Assembly: GCF_001640025.1 (NCBI RefSeq)
Contig: NC_031672.1
Coordinates: 4,030,001-4,094,000 of the forward strand
Direction: 5' to 3'
Length of the DNA: 64,000 nt
Origin: Sugiyamaella lignohabitans
Lineage: Eukaryota; Ascomycota; Dipodascomycetes; Dipodascales; Trichomonascaceae
Below are positions 43,672 through 53,597 of this stretch, in pieces. Position 1 is the stretch's first letter. Each line of letters begins with the position of its first letter. Below the pieces are notes generated by a model. It was not told the DNA's origin, did not search any database, and saw nothing but the letters and a program-made list of their open reading frames with translations. A program made the translations under genes and the position numbers.

Positions 43672-45216
43672 ATGTCTGGTACATTTGTCAAATCTGATAA
43701 GTCTCTGATCAGCATTGATCCCACCAGAATCAGTGCAAAGATAGACGATAAGATCTACTCTGGCTTTATTGAACATATGGGAAGATGTATTTATGGCGGA
43801 ATTGTTGATTACAGTGAGGAAGCCAATCTTGCTGGGCTCACGAATGAAAAGGGATATCGTTTAGATGTGGCAGAGAAACTTAGAGCTCTAAATATGCCAG
43901 TAATACGATATCCAGGAGGTAACTTTGTATCAACGTATCATTGGCTTGATGGAGTTGGTCCAAAAGAATCCAGACCAAGACGTCCTGACTTAGCTTGGCG
44001 TGGCGAAGAGAGTAATCAATTCGGCACAGATGAGTTCCTAGACTGGTGTCAATTTATGGGAGTTGAACCATACATCTGTCTTAATATGGGTACGGGCACT
44101 TTGGACGAAGCATTAGCCTGGTTAGAATATTGTAATTCCGACGGTGATACCTATTACGCTAATTTACGGCGTAAAAATGGACACAAAGAACCTTATAATG
44201 TGAAATATTGGGCTCTAGGTAATGAAATGTGGGGAGATTGGCAGGTTGGTCAGTTATCTGCAGAGGACTATGCTAAGAAAGCACATCAATGGGGTAAAGC
44301 TCTTAAGATGATAGATGCAAACATCCAGGTTGTTGGATGTGGTAATAGCGGTGTTAATAATTGGGATTTAACGGTCACTCAAAAGCTGATTAATCAGATG
44401 GACTACTACTCAATTCACTTATACACAACCGATCCTGAATACTATAGAAATATAACTTCGACAATTGCTGCTGAGGAGTCAATAGAAGTTGCCGCAAGAT
44501 TACTCGAAATAGCAAGAATAAATGCAAGAGATAAGAGCACCAGGAAAAGAGACGTAAAAATCTGCTTCGATGAATGGAATGTTTGGGATCCTGTTAGAGC
44601 CGATGGCCAAAAGGGAGCAGAAGAGACATACACATTAACTGATTCTCTGGGTGTCGCCAGTTGGTGTAATGTCTTTGTCAGACAGGCTAAGAATGTTGGA
44701 ATGGCTAACATAGCTCAATGTGTCAATGTAATTTCACCAATTAAGACGTCGAAGAAGGGTCTTTTATTACAGACAACTTATCATTCTCTGCTGCTATTTT
44801 CTCAGTTTATGAGAGGATCAACTTTAAATGTCCATGTTTCCTCACCTGTATACACCGGAAGTAATATTGGAAGTAGCGTCTGGGGTTTAGAATGGGTGAG
44901 TGACGTAGTGAGTGAAATCCCACTTTTAGATGTCAGTGCCACAATTAATGGGAAATTTGTATCTATTGCTGTTGTGAATAGGTCGAAGGATGAAGATATT
45001 GGTTCAAAATTGGATCTCCAAGGCACCCTTTCCGAATTGGCTCAGGTCTACACCATTTACCATGACAATATAGAGGCCATCAATAGCTGGGAAAATTCTC
45101 AAAATGTGGTTCCTACTCTTAAGGAGATATCAGCTAATGAAATTTTTGGAGATAGTAGGACATTCAAGTTCAAAAAGCATAGTTTCACCTTAATTAGAGT
45201 GTCTCTAGCATCATGA
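43672..45216 (+). CDS. GH51 alpha-L-arabinofuranosidase, intracellular type
   Basis: The ATG at 43672 gives 514 aa. There is no signal peptide, so the enzyme is predicted cytosolic, like the bacterial-type GH51 AbfA family of about 500 aa. Landmarks: FIEHMGRCIYGGI, MPVIRYPGGNFVSTYHWLDGVGP, acid/base Glu in ALGNEMWGDWQ (about 186), and nucleophile Glu in CFDEWNVW (about 300). The beta/alpha barrel is followed by the C-terminal beta-sandwich. It removes terminal arabinofuranose from arabino-oligosaccharides. The gene is intronless and lies between PRP28 and MPE1. GH51 is patchy in budding yeasts, so horizontal origin or loss elsewhere are both possible. Confidence 0.93.
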   Translation: MSGTFVKSDKSLISIDPTRISAKIDDKIYSGFIEHMGRCIYGGIVDYSEEANLAGLTNEKGYRLDVAEKLRALNMPVIRYPGGNFVSTYHWLDGVGPKESRPRRPDLAWRGEESNQFGTDEFLDWCQFMGVEPYICLNMGTGTLDEALAWLEYCNSDGDTYYANLRRKNGHKEPYNVKYWALGNEMWGDWQVGQLSAEDYAKKAHQWGKALKMIDANIQVVGCGNSGVNNWDLTVTQKLINQMDYYSIHLYTTDPEYYRNITSTIAAEESIEVAARLLEIARINARDKSTRKRDVKICFDEWNVWDPVRADGQKGAEETYTLTDSLGVASWCNVFVRQAKNVGMANIAQCVNVISPIKTSKKGLLLQTTYHSLLLFSQFMRGSTLNVHVSSPVYTGSNIGSSVWGLEWVSDVVSEIPLLDVSATINGKFVSIAVVNRSKDEDIGSKLDLQGTLSELAQVYTIYHDNIEAINSWENSQNVVPTLKEISANEIFGDSRTFKFKKHSFTLIRVSLAS

Positions 45217-45388
45217 CTACGATTTATTGTAAAGTGAGTTTTTGATAACCCTCAAATTAAGATGGTCATTAGGGCTAGGCCCAAGACCGTTTATCGTGTT
45301 CATCGTGCTTAGTGCAGAATAAATTAAGTTTCATTTCTTAGTAAATATATCTCAATATATATCTTAACGGATTTGCATCTGCTTAACC

Positions 45389-47110
45389 TCACAATACCTG
45401 GAAGTCGGCAGATCGTTGGTTCCTTCGTTTGCGGTTGTTCTGTCCGTTCTGACTTCCACTACTACTATCATTATTTTTGTTAGAAGATCCATTTCCAATG
45501 CCATTATTGTTTGATTTGTCATTTTGCCAACCAGATGACAGTCCAGGAATACCACCTGCATTTGCACCGGGCATACCCGGCAAAGGCATCATAGGCATAG
45601 GTGGCATGCCAGGCATAGGTGGCATGCCAGGCATTCCAGGGATAGGCATGGGCATTGGAGGCATTCCCGGCATACCTGGCATCATCATCATCCATGGAGG
45701 AAATTGTCCCGGCATGGGCATGTTATTTGGCATTTTCTCAGGTGCATTGGACGACTCGCGTTTAATCTCTTCAGCTGGACCTGTCGACCTGTCTCTCCGT
45801 CTTTTTGTGGATTCACCATCGCTCTCCCTATCAGACCCAGACCCATCGCTGCTACGGTCTCGTTTCCGTCTCAAAGAAGTATTTGATTCAGATTCATCTT
45901 CTTTATCCTCCTGGTCCTTTGTGGCTTGAGCCCCATTAGGTTTCTGGTCTTTAGAGGTATCACTTGTCGACGGGCCACTCTCCTTTTCAGCTTTGTACTT
46001 CTTGACTCTTTCTTGCATTTCTAAATCAGGGGTCAACTGATCAAGTAAGACTTCTTCTGTTTTACATTTGGGGCAGACGAAATCACTGTCTAACAAGGCT
46101 TGTTGAATGGCATCTTCAGAATATGTCGTCTTACAGCAAGGAGTTTTTACTGGGTTTACAAATAGCTTATGTGTCAATGGACATATCAGCTCTGGATCAG
46201 TAGGAATCTCACCATCCTTTGACTGATTCTTTTGTTTATCTTGAAAACTCTTCCAGGATGCATTATCAGCTATAGCCACCACATATTCACCTTCATCATT
46301 AATCATGTAATTTCCCGATTCATCGTCCTTTGGTTTGGCAACAGTACGAAGCATACTACGAGGAATTCCGGTAGTTCTACGCACTCTTTTACCTTCCCAA
46401 TTAGGGTCGTTATTAGTAGGGCAAGCCTGGATCCAGTGACCCTTTTGACCGCATCTATAACATAAATAGCCAGGAGGTGGAGCATAGTCAGGAACATGTC
46501 CTTGAAATCCACCTTTGGAGTGCGAACTATAATATACAGGAGTTTTGGTAGACATTTCATCCTGAGTTTGTTGCCACTGTTCACCTTGTGCTTGGAACAT
46601 AGCTGAAATCATATCCTCTTCAGAATTATTTCCACCCGCTGCTGATGGAACAGTTGTTGTCGAAGCAGGGGGATTATAAGTGGCAGGTTTGATAGCAGCC
46701 ATTCTAGTGTCTTCTCTTCGACTTGAATTTTTAATGCCGATTGTCATTGAGCCACTCACATATTTAGCAGCACTGTCCTTACCAGGTCTCGCAGTAGGCA
46801 TCCGGCGAGCTATCACCGACATTGATCTAGGGATTACCTCAGTATCATCGTTATATTCTAGTACAGTTAGAAACCTGGTCTCTCTCAGATTTTCTTAAAC
46901 CAATTAGTTTTTTTTTTTTTCCATTTTGTACTTACCTTCTTTTGTATCCGGATTAACTATATGTAAATCAAAACTATCAGCAGTAGCAGTCAGTTTATTT
47001 GCCAGTAATATCTCTCGTTTCAGGTCAAAAACTGAGATTCCAGTACCGTCAAAGGTCACTCTTGAAGGTTCCTTTTGAGACTTGAATTTGTAGTAAACAA
47101 CAGAAGACAT
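45389..47110 (-). CDS. MPE1: Mpe1, cleavage and polyadenylation factor subunit (two exons)
   Basis: Exon 1 (47110-46936) carries the ubiquitin-like DWNN domain (MSSVVYYKFKSQKEPSRVTF, GISVFDLKREI). A 78-nt intron (GTAAGT, poly-T tract, TTCTAACTGTACTAG) joins it to exon 2 (46857-45389), restoring NPDTKEEYNDDTEVIPRS, which matches S. cerevisiae Mpe1. The total is 547 aa. A CCHC zinc knuckle (CYRCGQKGHWIQAC) and a RING/U-box-like domain (CPLTHKLFVNP...CCKTTYSEDAI...FVCPKC) follow. A Ser/Arg/Lys-rich linker and a Met/Pro/Gly tail, encoded by short internal repeats, end the protein. It acts in pre-mRNA 3'-end processing with CPF. Confidence 0.95.
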
Positions 47111-47697
47111 ATTTTTTATTTGTGGTTGTGTTTTCTTCTTTCAAAAACAAATTAAAAAAAGAACGAACTAAACTAATAGTATTGCTAACACTAGGCTAGA
47201 ATAAAAAAGCAATAGAAAATGTTAACGACAAAACACTTTCCAAGCTTTTAACAAGGTATATATATATGAATTATTTTTGATGACACTGTCTTTGTCACCT
47301 TATCCTAGCTCTGTGCCGATTATTAAGTTGAAAGTAAAACGAAAACTTCAGACAGGCATATCGGTGGAATTTGCCCTATATTTATATGCTGGCTGGCAGA
47401 ATTGTATTGGTCAGCCGCACTTTATGCTTCGTCACAGAGGAAAAGTTGGCTAGAACCAGGAACTAAGTAAACCTTTATAATAACCTAGAGGAATCTTTTT
47501 AAAGATTCCTACCTAAATCTTTTCTAAATTGTTTCACAACTCCAAAAAAGAGTGAAGAATTCAGAATAATAGCTAATTCGCTATAAACCTTTTCAGCCGC
47601 ACAGTTCTGTTGGTCTGCGCACTTCTTGTGATTTGTAACTCTCCCCACTAATCCCCTAAGTATAAAAGAGAGTCCCCCGCAATTAGATATCAATATC
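47111..47697. other. Divergent promoter MPE1/TOA2
   Basis: About 590 bp, AT-rich near MPE1. TATAAAAG at 47661-47668 lies only 37 bp before the TOA2 ATG. No gene is seen. Confidence 0.5.
47661..47670 (+). promoter_or_regulatory. TATA box very close to the TOA2 start codon
   Basis: TATAAAAGAG with its first base 37 bp upstream of the ATG at 47698. If used, the leader would be only a few nucleotides or start further downstream than normal. Confidence 0.4.
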
Positions 47698-48273
47698 ATG
47701 AATTCGGTGCCATATTATGAACTATATAGACGTAGCAGGTGAGTGGTCTCTCAGTGTTGTAGTCAGGCTCTGACTATCTATGGATTTAATTAGTCCACCA
47801 AAAAGAAACTACTGATATTTGAGCATCTTGTTGCTATCGAGGACTATTACTAACATAAACGAGTATTGGCGTAGCGCTAACGGACGCCCTTGACCAGTTG
47901 ATTTCGTAAGTAAATTTAAGCTCGTAGACTGAAAAGATGTCGACTCTAACTAATAGCGACTCAAGGATACAACCACAACTGGCAATGAAGATTCTCTCAC
48001 ACGTAAGTAAGCTCACTCTATTGTCTACAATTTGGTTCGAACTGATGCGAACTCAGCTAACAACTGTAGTTTGATAGAGTCATGACAGACAGGCTACGAG
48101 ATGGTGTGAAATCCCGACTTACATTGAAAGGACATTTGCACACATACCGGTGCTGTGACGATGTGTGGACATTCATTGTTAAGGATATACAATTCAAAAC
48201 CGACAATGGAGAGCAGCTCACAGCCGACAAGATAAAAATAGTAGCATGTAACTCAAAGAAGACTGGAGAGTAA
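47698..48273 (+). CDS. TOA2: TFIIA small (gamma) subunit Toa2, four exons
   Basis: Exons 47698-47738, 47864-47905, 47957-48002 and 48070-48273 join in frame to 110 aa. The donors are GTGAGT, GTAAGT and GTAAGT; the branch sites are TACTAAC, TCTAAC and GCTAAC. The product follows S. cerevisiae Toa2 along its length: [26 protein letters not shown] and [13 protein letters not shown] form the four-helix bundle half. [22 protein letters not shown] and [12 protein letters not shown] form the beta-barrel half that binds TBP-TATA. Only the last exon is visible as a plain frame. It converges with TIF35. Confidence 0.96.
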
Positions 48274-48615
48274 GCCTCTTGGCCTCGTTCTCAAAAAAAA
48301 ACAATAGTCTTCTGCTTGATCACTGACTCATTTATGAAAGAAATCATGAACCCTTTCTATATTTATATCAATAAAACTTATACGAACTACTTGATATATA
48401 TTGACAGGTAACGATGAGATATATCTCATGGCTGGGTCTGTCGGTAAGGCGCTACGGTCCCAGTTTCGCTAGAGCTAGCCGGCTAGAGCTGACTGTTCAC
48501 CTGGCTTGTACAAATAAACACTGAGAGGGCTTGACGAGTAGCAGAATTCGAGACGGCGTCTCACTGTACTCACATTCAACCAAAATTCACATAACTAAAT
48601 CAATAAATTACCTAT
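48274..48615. other. Convergent 3' spacer TOA2/TIF35
   Basis: A 342-bp AT-rich 3' region. A 12-bp perfect palindrome CTAGCCGGCTAG (48475-48486) stands out in it. No gene is seen. Confidence 0.45.
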
Positions 48616-49660
48616 TTATTTCTTTGAGAATTCCACATGCATAATCAAGTTATCAAAGGCATAGCCATTAAGCTTCTCACAAGCTCTTTCAGCGACGTCA
48701 CGGGTTTCGTAAGAAACAAAGGCGAAACCTCTGTTACGGCCAGTTTCTCTGTCACGGACCAAGTGACATCTAACAATACGGCCCATTCTACCAAAGAGAT
48801 GGCGCAGCTCGTCTTCGACAATATCTTCACTCAAGTTGGTAACACGGAGAGTAGCACTATCGTCACGCTCGCCATTGAGAGGAGTTCTACCAGGATCAGT
48901 AAGCACAGTACCAGGTGGCTTGCCACGTTGGTGAGGTGCCACATAGACACCGGTAGTAGGACCAGCCTCGGGTTGAGGTGTACCGTACCTGCTGGTAGCA
49001 GGCTCGCTACCTTCATTAGCACTGTCGGCAGATCCAAGTGCATCTTTGTAAGGACATTTCGCGGTGAAGTGCTCACCACCACAGGTTCTACAGACAACCT
49101 TCTTAGTAGGAACGGCCTCCTTGGCAGCTCTCTCAGCTTCTTCTTCGGCATCAGCCTTGCTCATTCTTAATCCTAACTTGAGAACGATATTTTCACCAAC
49201 ACCAGTCGTTGTGAAATTGGGTCCAGGAGCACTTCCCTTCTCAAGACCATACTTGGCCCACTTCTTGCGCTCGGCCACTGCATGGTCGACCTTTTCCTTA
49301 GTCTTGATTTCTCTGATCTTTTGTGTAACACGGACCTTCTTGCCGGTTGTAGGGTTGATTCGATACGAAATAACTGTCTTAGTATTATCAGGATTGATCT
49401 TTACTTCTGGAGGTGGTAATCCAGAGTTATCATCTTCGTCAATTTCATCGGCCCAAGTGGACTTTTTGCTAAAATTTATTGTTAGTAATCATTCACCGCG
49501 AAGCTACATGATGCCGGTCTGATGGCGTCTGCTTTAATCAGCCGTCATCCCATTATTACTGGATCTCACGAACTAGATGTGATTTCGCAATAACCACCTA
49601 GTAAAACAAGCCTCCCTAATCTTAGTATTCGTCTACTTACACAACTTCAGTCTCACTCAT
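48616..49660 (-). CDS. TIF35: eIF3g, translation initiation factor 3 subunit (two exons)
   Basis: Exon 1 (49660-49641, MSETEV + GT) and exon 2 (49468-48616) are separated by a 172-nt intron (GTAAGT...TACTAAC...TTTTAG), giving 290 aa. The N-terminus KKSTWADEIDEDD and KTVISYRINPTTGKKVRVTQ, with KWAKYGLEKGSAPGPN after it, is typical of eIF3g. A CCHC-like zinc motif CRTCGGEHFTAKC follows. A C-terminal RRM has RNP2 LRVTNL and RNP1 RNRGFAFVSY. eIF3g supports scanning and reinitiation. A TATA-like sequence lies about 100 bp upstream of the ATG. Confidence 0.95.
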
Positions 49661-50305
49661 TTTTAGATCTTTTTGTCTGGTATACGACTGATCTTCTATA
49701 CTGCTTACTGAGTCTTGAATCGTGAAATTTGCAAATTTCAGTCTACGTTTTCTGCGCGCTCTTATATACGGCTGAGTAGGGAAGGGGTATCATTCCTATA
49801 AGAGATACCCAACCCCTGTTTGCCCCCTGAATTCAGGGTCCAGGGTCCTAGACGCTTCTCTATTCTTACAAATGCTTACTCCACATTTATTAGAATTAGC
49901 GTTACATAGAATAGCATTGTGTCTACCAATAGCTGTAGTGTTTCAGTTTCGATATTTATTTTGTCGTACATCAATTTTCGAGCTCTTTCACAGATCATCA
50001 ACAGCTGCAGACGACTAATTATTTGTAAGAGACAAAAAATAGTGCAATTTCACTTTTATTTCTCATGAAAATTTGAGGGTTGTATTAGCCCTGAAGTGGA
50101 ATTAAAGCTGATTGCTGACAGCGTAATTCTGTTTATCCAGTTTGCAACCAAGCGTCCAGTTAATTATCAAGGCAATGAAATAATCCGCTATGCGATTAAA
50201 CGTCCAGTTATGCAATGCACCTCTCACGACTTGCTCAGACCGAAGTGGATCGCTCCCCCATACACAAACCCCATCTATTGAGGAACATTGTTAACCATCA
50301 GAAAA
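49661..50305. other. Divergent promoter TIF35/inositol monophosphatase
   Basis: About 645 bp with TATATAAG (minus strand, 49761-49768) for TIF35. Nothing else is recognised. Confidence 0.45.
49761..49768 (-). promoter_or_regulatory. TATA-like element of TIF35
   Basis: Reads TATATAAG on the minus strand, about 100 bp upstream of the TIF35 ATG, a normal yeast distance. Confidence 0.35.
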
Positions 50306-51172
50306 ATGTCGTCTTCTATTGATCTGGTTCTTATTAAGGATACATTGGTCCAATTGGCCCATGAAGCTGGTGAACTCATCAGATCTAAAAGTGGAAATGT
50401 TACGTTTGATGATAAAAAGAATGCTGTGGACCTGGTGACAGAAGTTGACAAGGCAGTCGAGGACCTTGTTTCTACTAAATTAAGAGCTAGATTCCCTTCA
50501 TACCAGTTTATGGGCGAAGAAACATATGTTCCAGGAAAAACTGTGCTTACTGACGAGCCAACTTTTATTGTGGACCCAATTGATGGCACCACCAACTTTA
50601 TTCATTACTTTCCTTATTCATGCATTTCTCTAGGGTTTGCAATAGACAAGAAACCCGTCGTAGGAGTTGTTTACAATCCATTTTTAAACTTGCTATACAC
50701 AGGTGTCAAAGGTTCGGGGTCTTATCTTAATGATGAGAAATTGCCTCTTAGGAATTCCTCGGCCAAGCCATTAAGCTTACAAGGAGCACTTGTTGCAATT
50801 GAGTGGGGTTCTGAGAGAACTGGCAAAAATTTCGAAATCAAAACTCAAACATTTTCCTCTTTAGCGAAAGACAAGTCCGAAGGCGGTGCTTTTGCCCATG
50901 GCTTCCGAAGTTTGGGTTCGGCAGCTATGAACATTTGCTCAGTTGCAGCGGGAAACTTGGACTGCTATTGGGAGGGTGGATGTTACGCTTGGGATGTTTG
51001 TGCTGGCTGGATCATTCTCGAGGAAGCTGGTGGTAGAATGTTTGGAGGCAATTCCAACCAATGGGAGACTGAAGTTGATTCAAGAGTGTATTTAGCAGTC
51101 CGAGGTGGACATGGCCAGGAAGAATTTGTGAAAGATTTTTGGAGTCATATACCTGGTGAGTTGTCCTATTAA
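50306..51172 (+). CDS. Inositol monophosphatase
   Basis: The ATG at 50306 (MSSSIDLVLIKD) gives 288 aa, the usual IMPase length. Metal-site motifs: DLVTEVDKAVED, GEET (about 70), DPIDGTTNF (about 91-99, motif A) and WEGGCYAWDVCAGWIILEEAGG (motif B). It hydrolyses myo-inositol-1-phosphate to inositol, with Mg2+, and is Li+-sensitive in the family. It corresponds to INM1/INM2 of S. cerevisiae; which of the two cannot be decided, and a single ancestral gene is likely. The 3' end converges with MPC2. Confidence 0.92.
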   Translation: MSSSIDLVLIKDTLVQLAHEAGELIRSKSGNVTFDDKKNAVDLVTEVDKAVEDLVSTKLRARFPSYQFMGEETYVPGKTVLTDEPTFIVDPIDGTTNFIHYFPYSCISLGFAIDKKPVVGVVYNPFLNLLYTGVKGSGSYLNDEKLPLRNSSAKPLSLQGALVAIEWGSERTGKNFEIKTQTFSSLAKDKSEGGAFAHGFRSLGSAAMNICSVAAGNLDCYWEGGCYAWDVCAGWIILEEAGGRMFGGNSNQWETEVDSRVYLAVRGGHGQEEFVKDFWSHIPGELSY

Positions 51173-51520
51173 ACATCCGGGCTTATTATTTGGCAGGCTC
51201 GGACCTAGACTTCACCTATAGATCAAGAATGGCAACTTGCAAAAAAAAGTTCAATTCAATATTGGATCGATGAAATGAAATAAAAGTATATACGGCAGTC
51301 TAAGGATCTTAACTGAAACTGAAAGGTGGTGTCACTATTTAATAACTTGAATATATAAAAGAGTTTTACTTTCTTGCAAGTTCGTATTTAGAAATAAGGA
51401 ACTTTATATAAGTCTCTATTTTCTAAGAAATTGATTACAGGTATGACCCGCGCGCGAGCTCGTTGATTCTCAGGGAATTTGCTAAAACCGACTATATTAC
51501 TTTATGTCTACATGTCATTC
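51173..51520. other. Convergent 3' spacer IMPase/MPC2
   Basis: AT-rich 348-bp 3' region between convergent genes. A CGCGCGCGAGC run lies near 51450. No gene is seen. Confidence 0.45.
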
Positions 51521-52277
51521 CTATTTAGCAGGAGCAGCTTCTACTAAAAGAGGGGCCTCCTTCTTCTCTTCGCCTTTAGTACCGTTAATAATAGCCATGA
51601 TGGAAGCACCAGGACCGTTGCCAAGAGATCTTTGGTAGCTGTAGATTCTAGTTAATTGATAACCTGCTACGGTTCCCAAGAAGAAGTTCACAGATGCTAA
51701 AAAGTAATTCTTTGGCTTGATGATAAGACACCATCTGGTCCAGATGGCACCAGTAGCTGTAAGAGCAATTTGTTGAGTTCCTGATAACTTCTCTACAGGT
51801 CGTTGTAAATCATTGATACCAGCAATAACCAAGGCCCACTATAAATAACGTTAGTACAAAACTCATCAGAGGAAAAAACCTTGGTATAAACAGTGACACT
51901 CTTCAATTGTTAAATATTATACATCACGCTCGTCCAAAACTTTATGAAGGTACGTTTTTGGTGTAAGAAGACAGTACCAATTCTCGTCACCGGGGGACCG
52001 ACGCACGCCGTCTCCAGTGGTAAGAGCCGAAAAAGGAGACAAAAGCTGAATAGTTCATAGTTCGAGCAACATGGTCATAGGCCCACATAACAAAATAAAT
52101 GGTTTAACATACTTTCATAACAGGAGCCTGGAATAGATGTTAGTATTTGGTCGATGATATCAGCATGGAACTTGCGGATCGATAACTTACCCAGAAGTGG
52201 ATAGTCTTTGGACCAGTCTCAGAATTTAAGAATCTGGCAAATTTGGAAGCACCAGCACCCGCAGCAGCACCGGACAT
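51521..52277 (-). CDS. MPC2: Mitochondrial pyruvate carrier subunit Mpc2-like, three exons with a 15-nt microexon
   Basis: Exons 52277-52191 (29 codons), 52127-52113 (15 nt, APVMK) and 51838-51521 join in frame to 139 aa. The introns are 63 nt (GTAAGT...TACTAAC...CAG) and 274 nt (GTATGT...TACTAAC...TAG). The product reads FLNSETGPKTIHFW-APVMK-WALVIAGINDL, matching the Mpc2/Mpc3 core (TGPKTVHFWAPTLKWALV in yeast). Further family blocks are RPVEKLSGTQQIAL, IWTRWCLIIKPKNY and AGYQLTRI. It imports pyruvate across the inner mitochondrial membrane with Mpc1. The microexon encodes the turn between the amphipathic helix and the first TM. Confidence 0.96.
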
Positions 52278-52951
52278 TTTGTATCTATTTAGAATCAACG
52301 AAAAATGCAGCAGAGATAACCACTCCGATAAGACTGTGAGTAATGTGAGGGGTTTAAAGAGGGGTCTGGAAGTTGATTTGCGAGCGAAACCGGAAAATGT
52401 TAGGGTTGACGTTTGTAAGGCTGAACTCGGTGATATCGTTGGGAAGAGTGTCTCAACGGCATTTATCTCCGACAACTGGGAAAAGCATCTCAAGAGAAGC
52501 CGTTTGTCAGCTTTTTAAATCAGTGTATTTTGGTAATTGGTTAGCTTTTGTTGTATTTTCTAAAAAATTTTGCTTTTATACTTATTATAGCGTGTTGGTA
52601 TAGAATGTCCCTGTAAGTCTGCTAATTAAAGTATGTGTGTACATTTCGATCAGTGTCCTGGTAGGTGAATAATTCTTAGCAGTCCAGATACTTGGAAAAA
52701 ATACGCTTCTAGTATTATTCCAAAAAATGATAACCGGCACTATTGACCTGGCCTGCCATATGGTCTAGACTATGGCAGATGAGGGTGTCGACTTTTGCAG
52801 GAACTTTTATCGCTGACGATTCACCTCTGAGTAACAAGGTTAACTTGAAATCTAATTTGTATCTTATTGCTCGAAACGACCCCATGAACATGAGCATGAA
52901 CAGCGTGAACAGCTAACTACTTCGCGCCGAGGTGGAAATTAGGTTCTGGCA

Positions 52952-53009
52952 AACGACTCAAGCGGAGCGAGAGAAGCCACGGGGTCTGGGGCAGGGCCCC
53001 AGTCGCCGG
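52952..53009 (-). repeat. GC-rich dispersed repeat, half-copy (reverse orientation)
   Basis: On the minus strand it reads CCGGCGACTGGGG, then CCCTGCCCCAGACCCCGTGGC and TCTCTCGCTCCGCTTGAGTCG. This matches the arm and loop of the element at 2852. The opposite arm is missing. Confidence 0.7.
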
Positions 53010-53194
53010 ACGGCAGCTACATAGGTAACACCCGTCAACACTGTTTCTAGATTTAGTCTATCACGGGTATGTCAATTCTAAAACAAAAAATTTGGAATGA
53101 AACTAGTTTGACAATAAAATCTGGTTTTTTCAACACTGAGTGTTGGTATAGACAATAAACGGCTTGATTAAAGGTGTCAAATCCACGAAAAGAA

Positions 53195-53293
53195 GAAATG
53201 CAATCTTGGCAATAGTGGTAGGTGAAATGCAATATATGTAGATCTCATGCAAAGTTGACAGATGAAATGCAATCTTGATATATGAAATGCAAT
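53195..53293. repeat. Four spaced copies of GAAATGCAAT
   Basis: Exact decamers start at 53195, 53224, 53264 and 53284. Copies 1 and 3 extend to GAAATGCAATCTTG. Spacing is irregular (29, 40 and 20 bp). It lies about 190 bp from the GC-repeat copy. Confidence 0.7.
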
Positions 53294-53597
53294 GATAGTA
53301 CATGAAATAAATTTCATTGGTCACCTTCCAGACTATTAACCCCAGCCTATTCAACAATTCTTAGGGATAATTTAGACAGTTTTGGCAACAATTCAATATA
53401 AACAGCCATGAATGTTTGTCCCTAAAGAAATTTCTTTTCGTATTGTTGGTTTCACTCCTATCGTCTTCTCGACTAGATACATGCATAGAAATATGGGGTA
53501 GTTTATTCGCCGAATAAGCATAATTGAAATTTGCAAGAGAATATAAAAAATTACGTATAAGGTCTGAAAGAAGAACAATCACGGGTCGATATGAAAA

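Larger units (their letters stand above)
52278..53597. other. Intergenic region MPC2 to NUDIX gene with repeats
   Basis: About 1.3 kb. It contains the MPC2 promoter, a GC-repeat half-copy (52952-53009) and four spaced GAAATGCAAT motifs (53195-53293). The frames inside it are antisense or composition effects. Confidence 0.5.

Noticed and set aside
48036..48060. GGTTCGAAC as a tRNA B box
   Set aside because: Lies inside TOA2 intron 3, with no A box and no cloverleaf arms.
48637..49170. 177-codon plus-strand frame
   Set aside because: Exact antisense of the TIF35 coding region.
52243..52518. 91-codon plus-strand frame
   Set aside because: Its start is antisense to MPC2 exon 1, and the rest lies in the MPC2 promoter.
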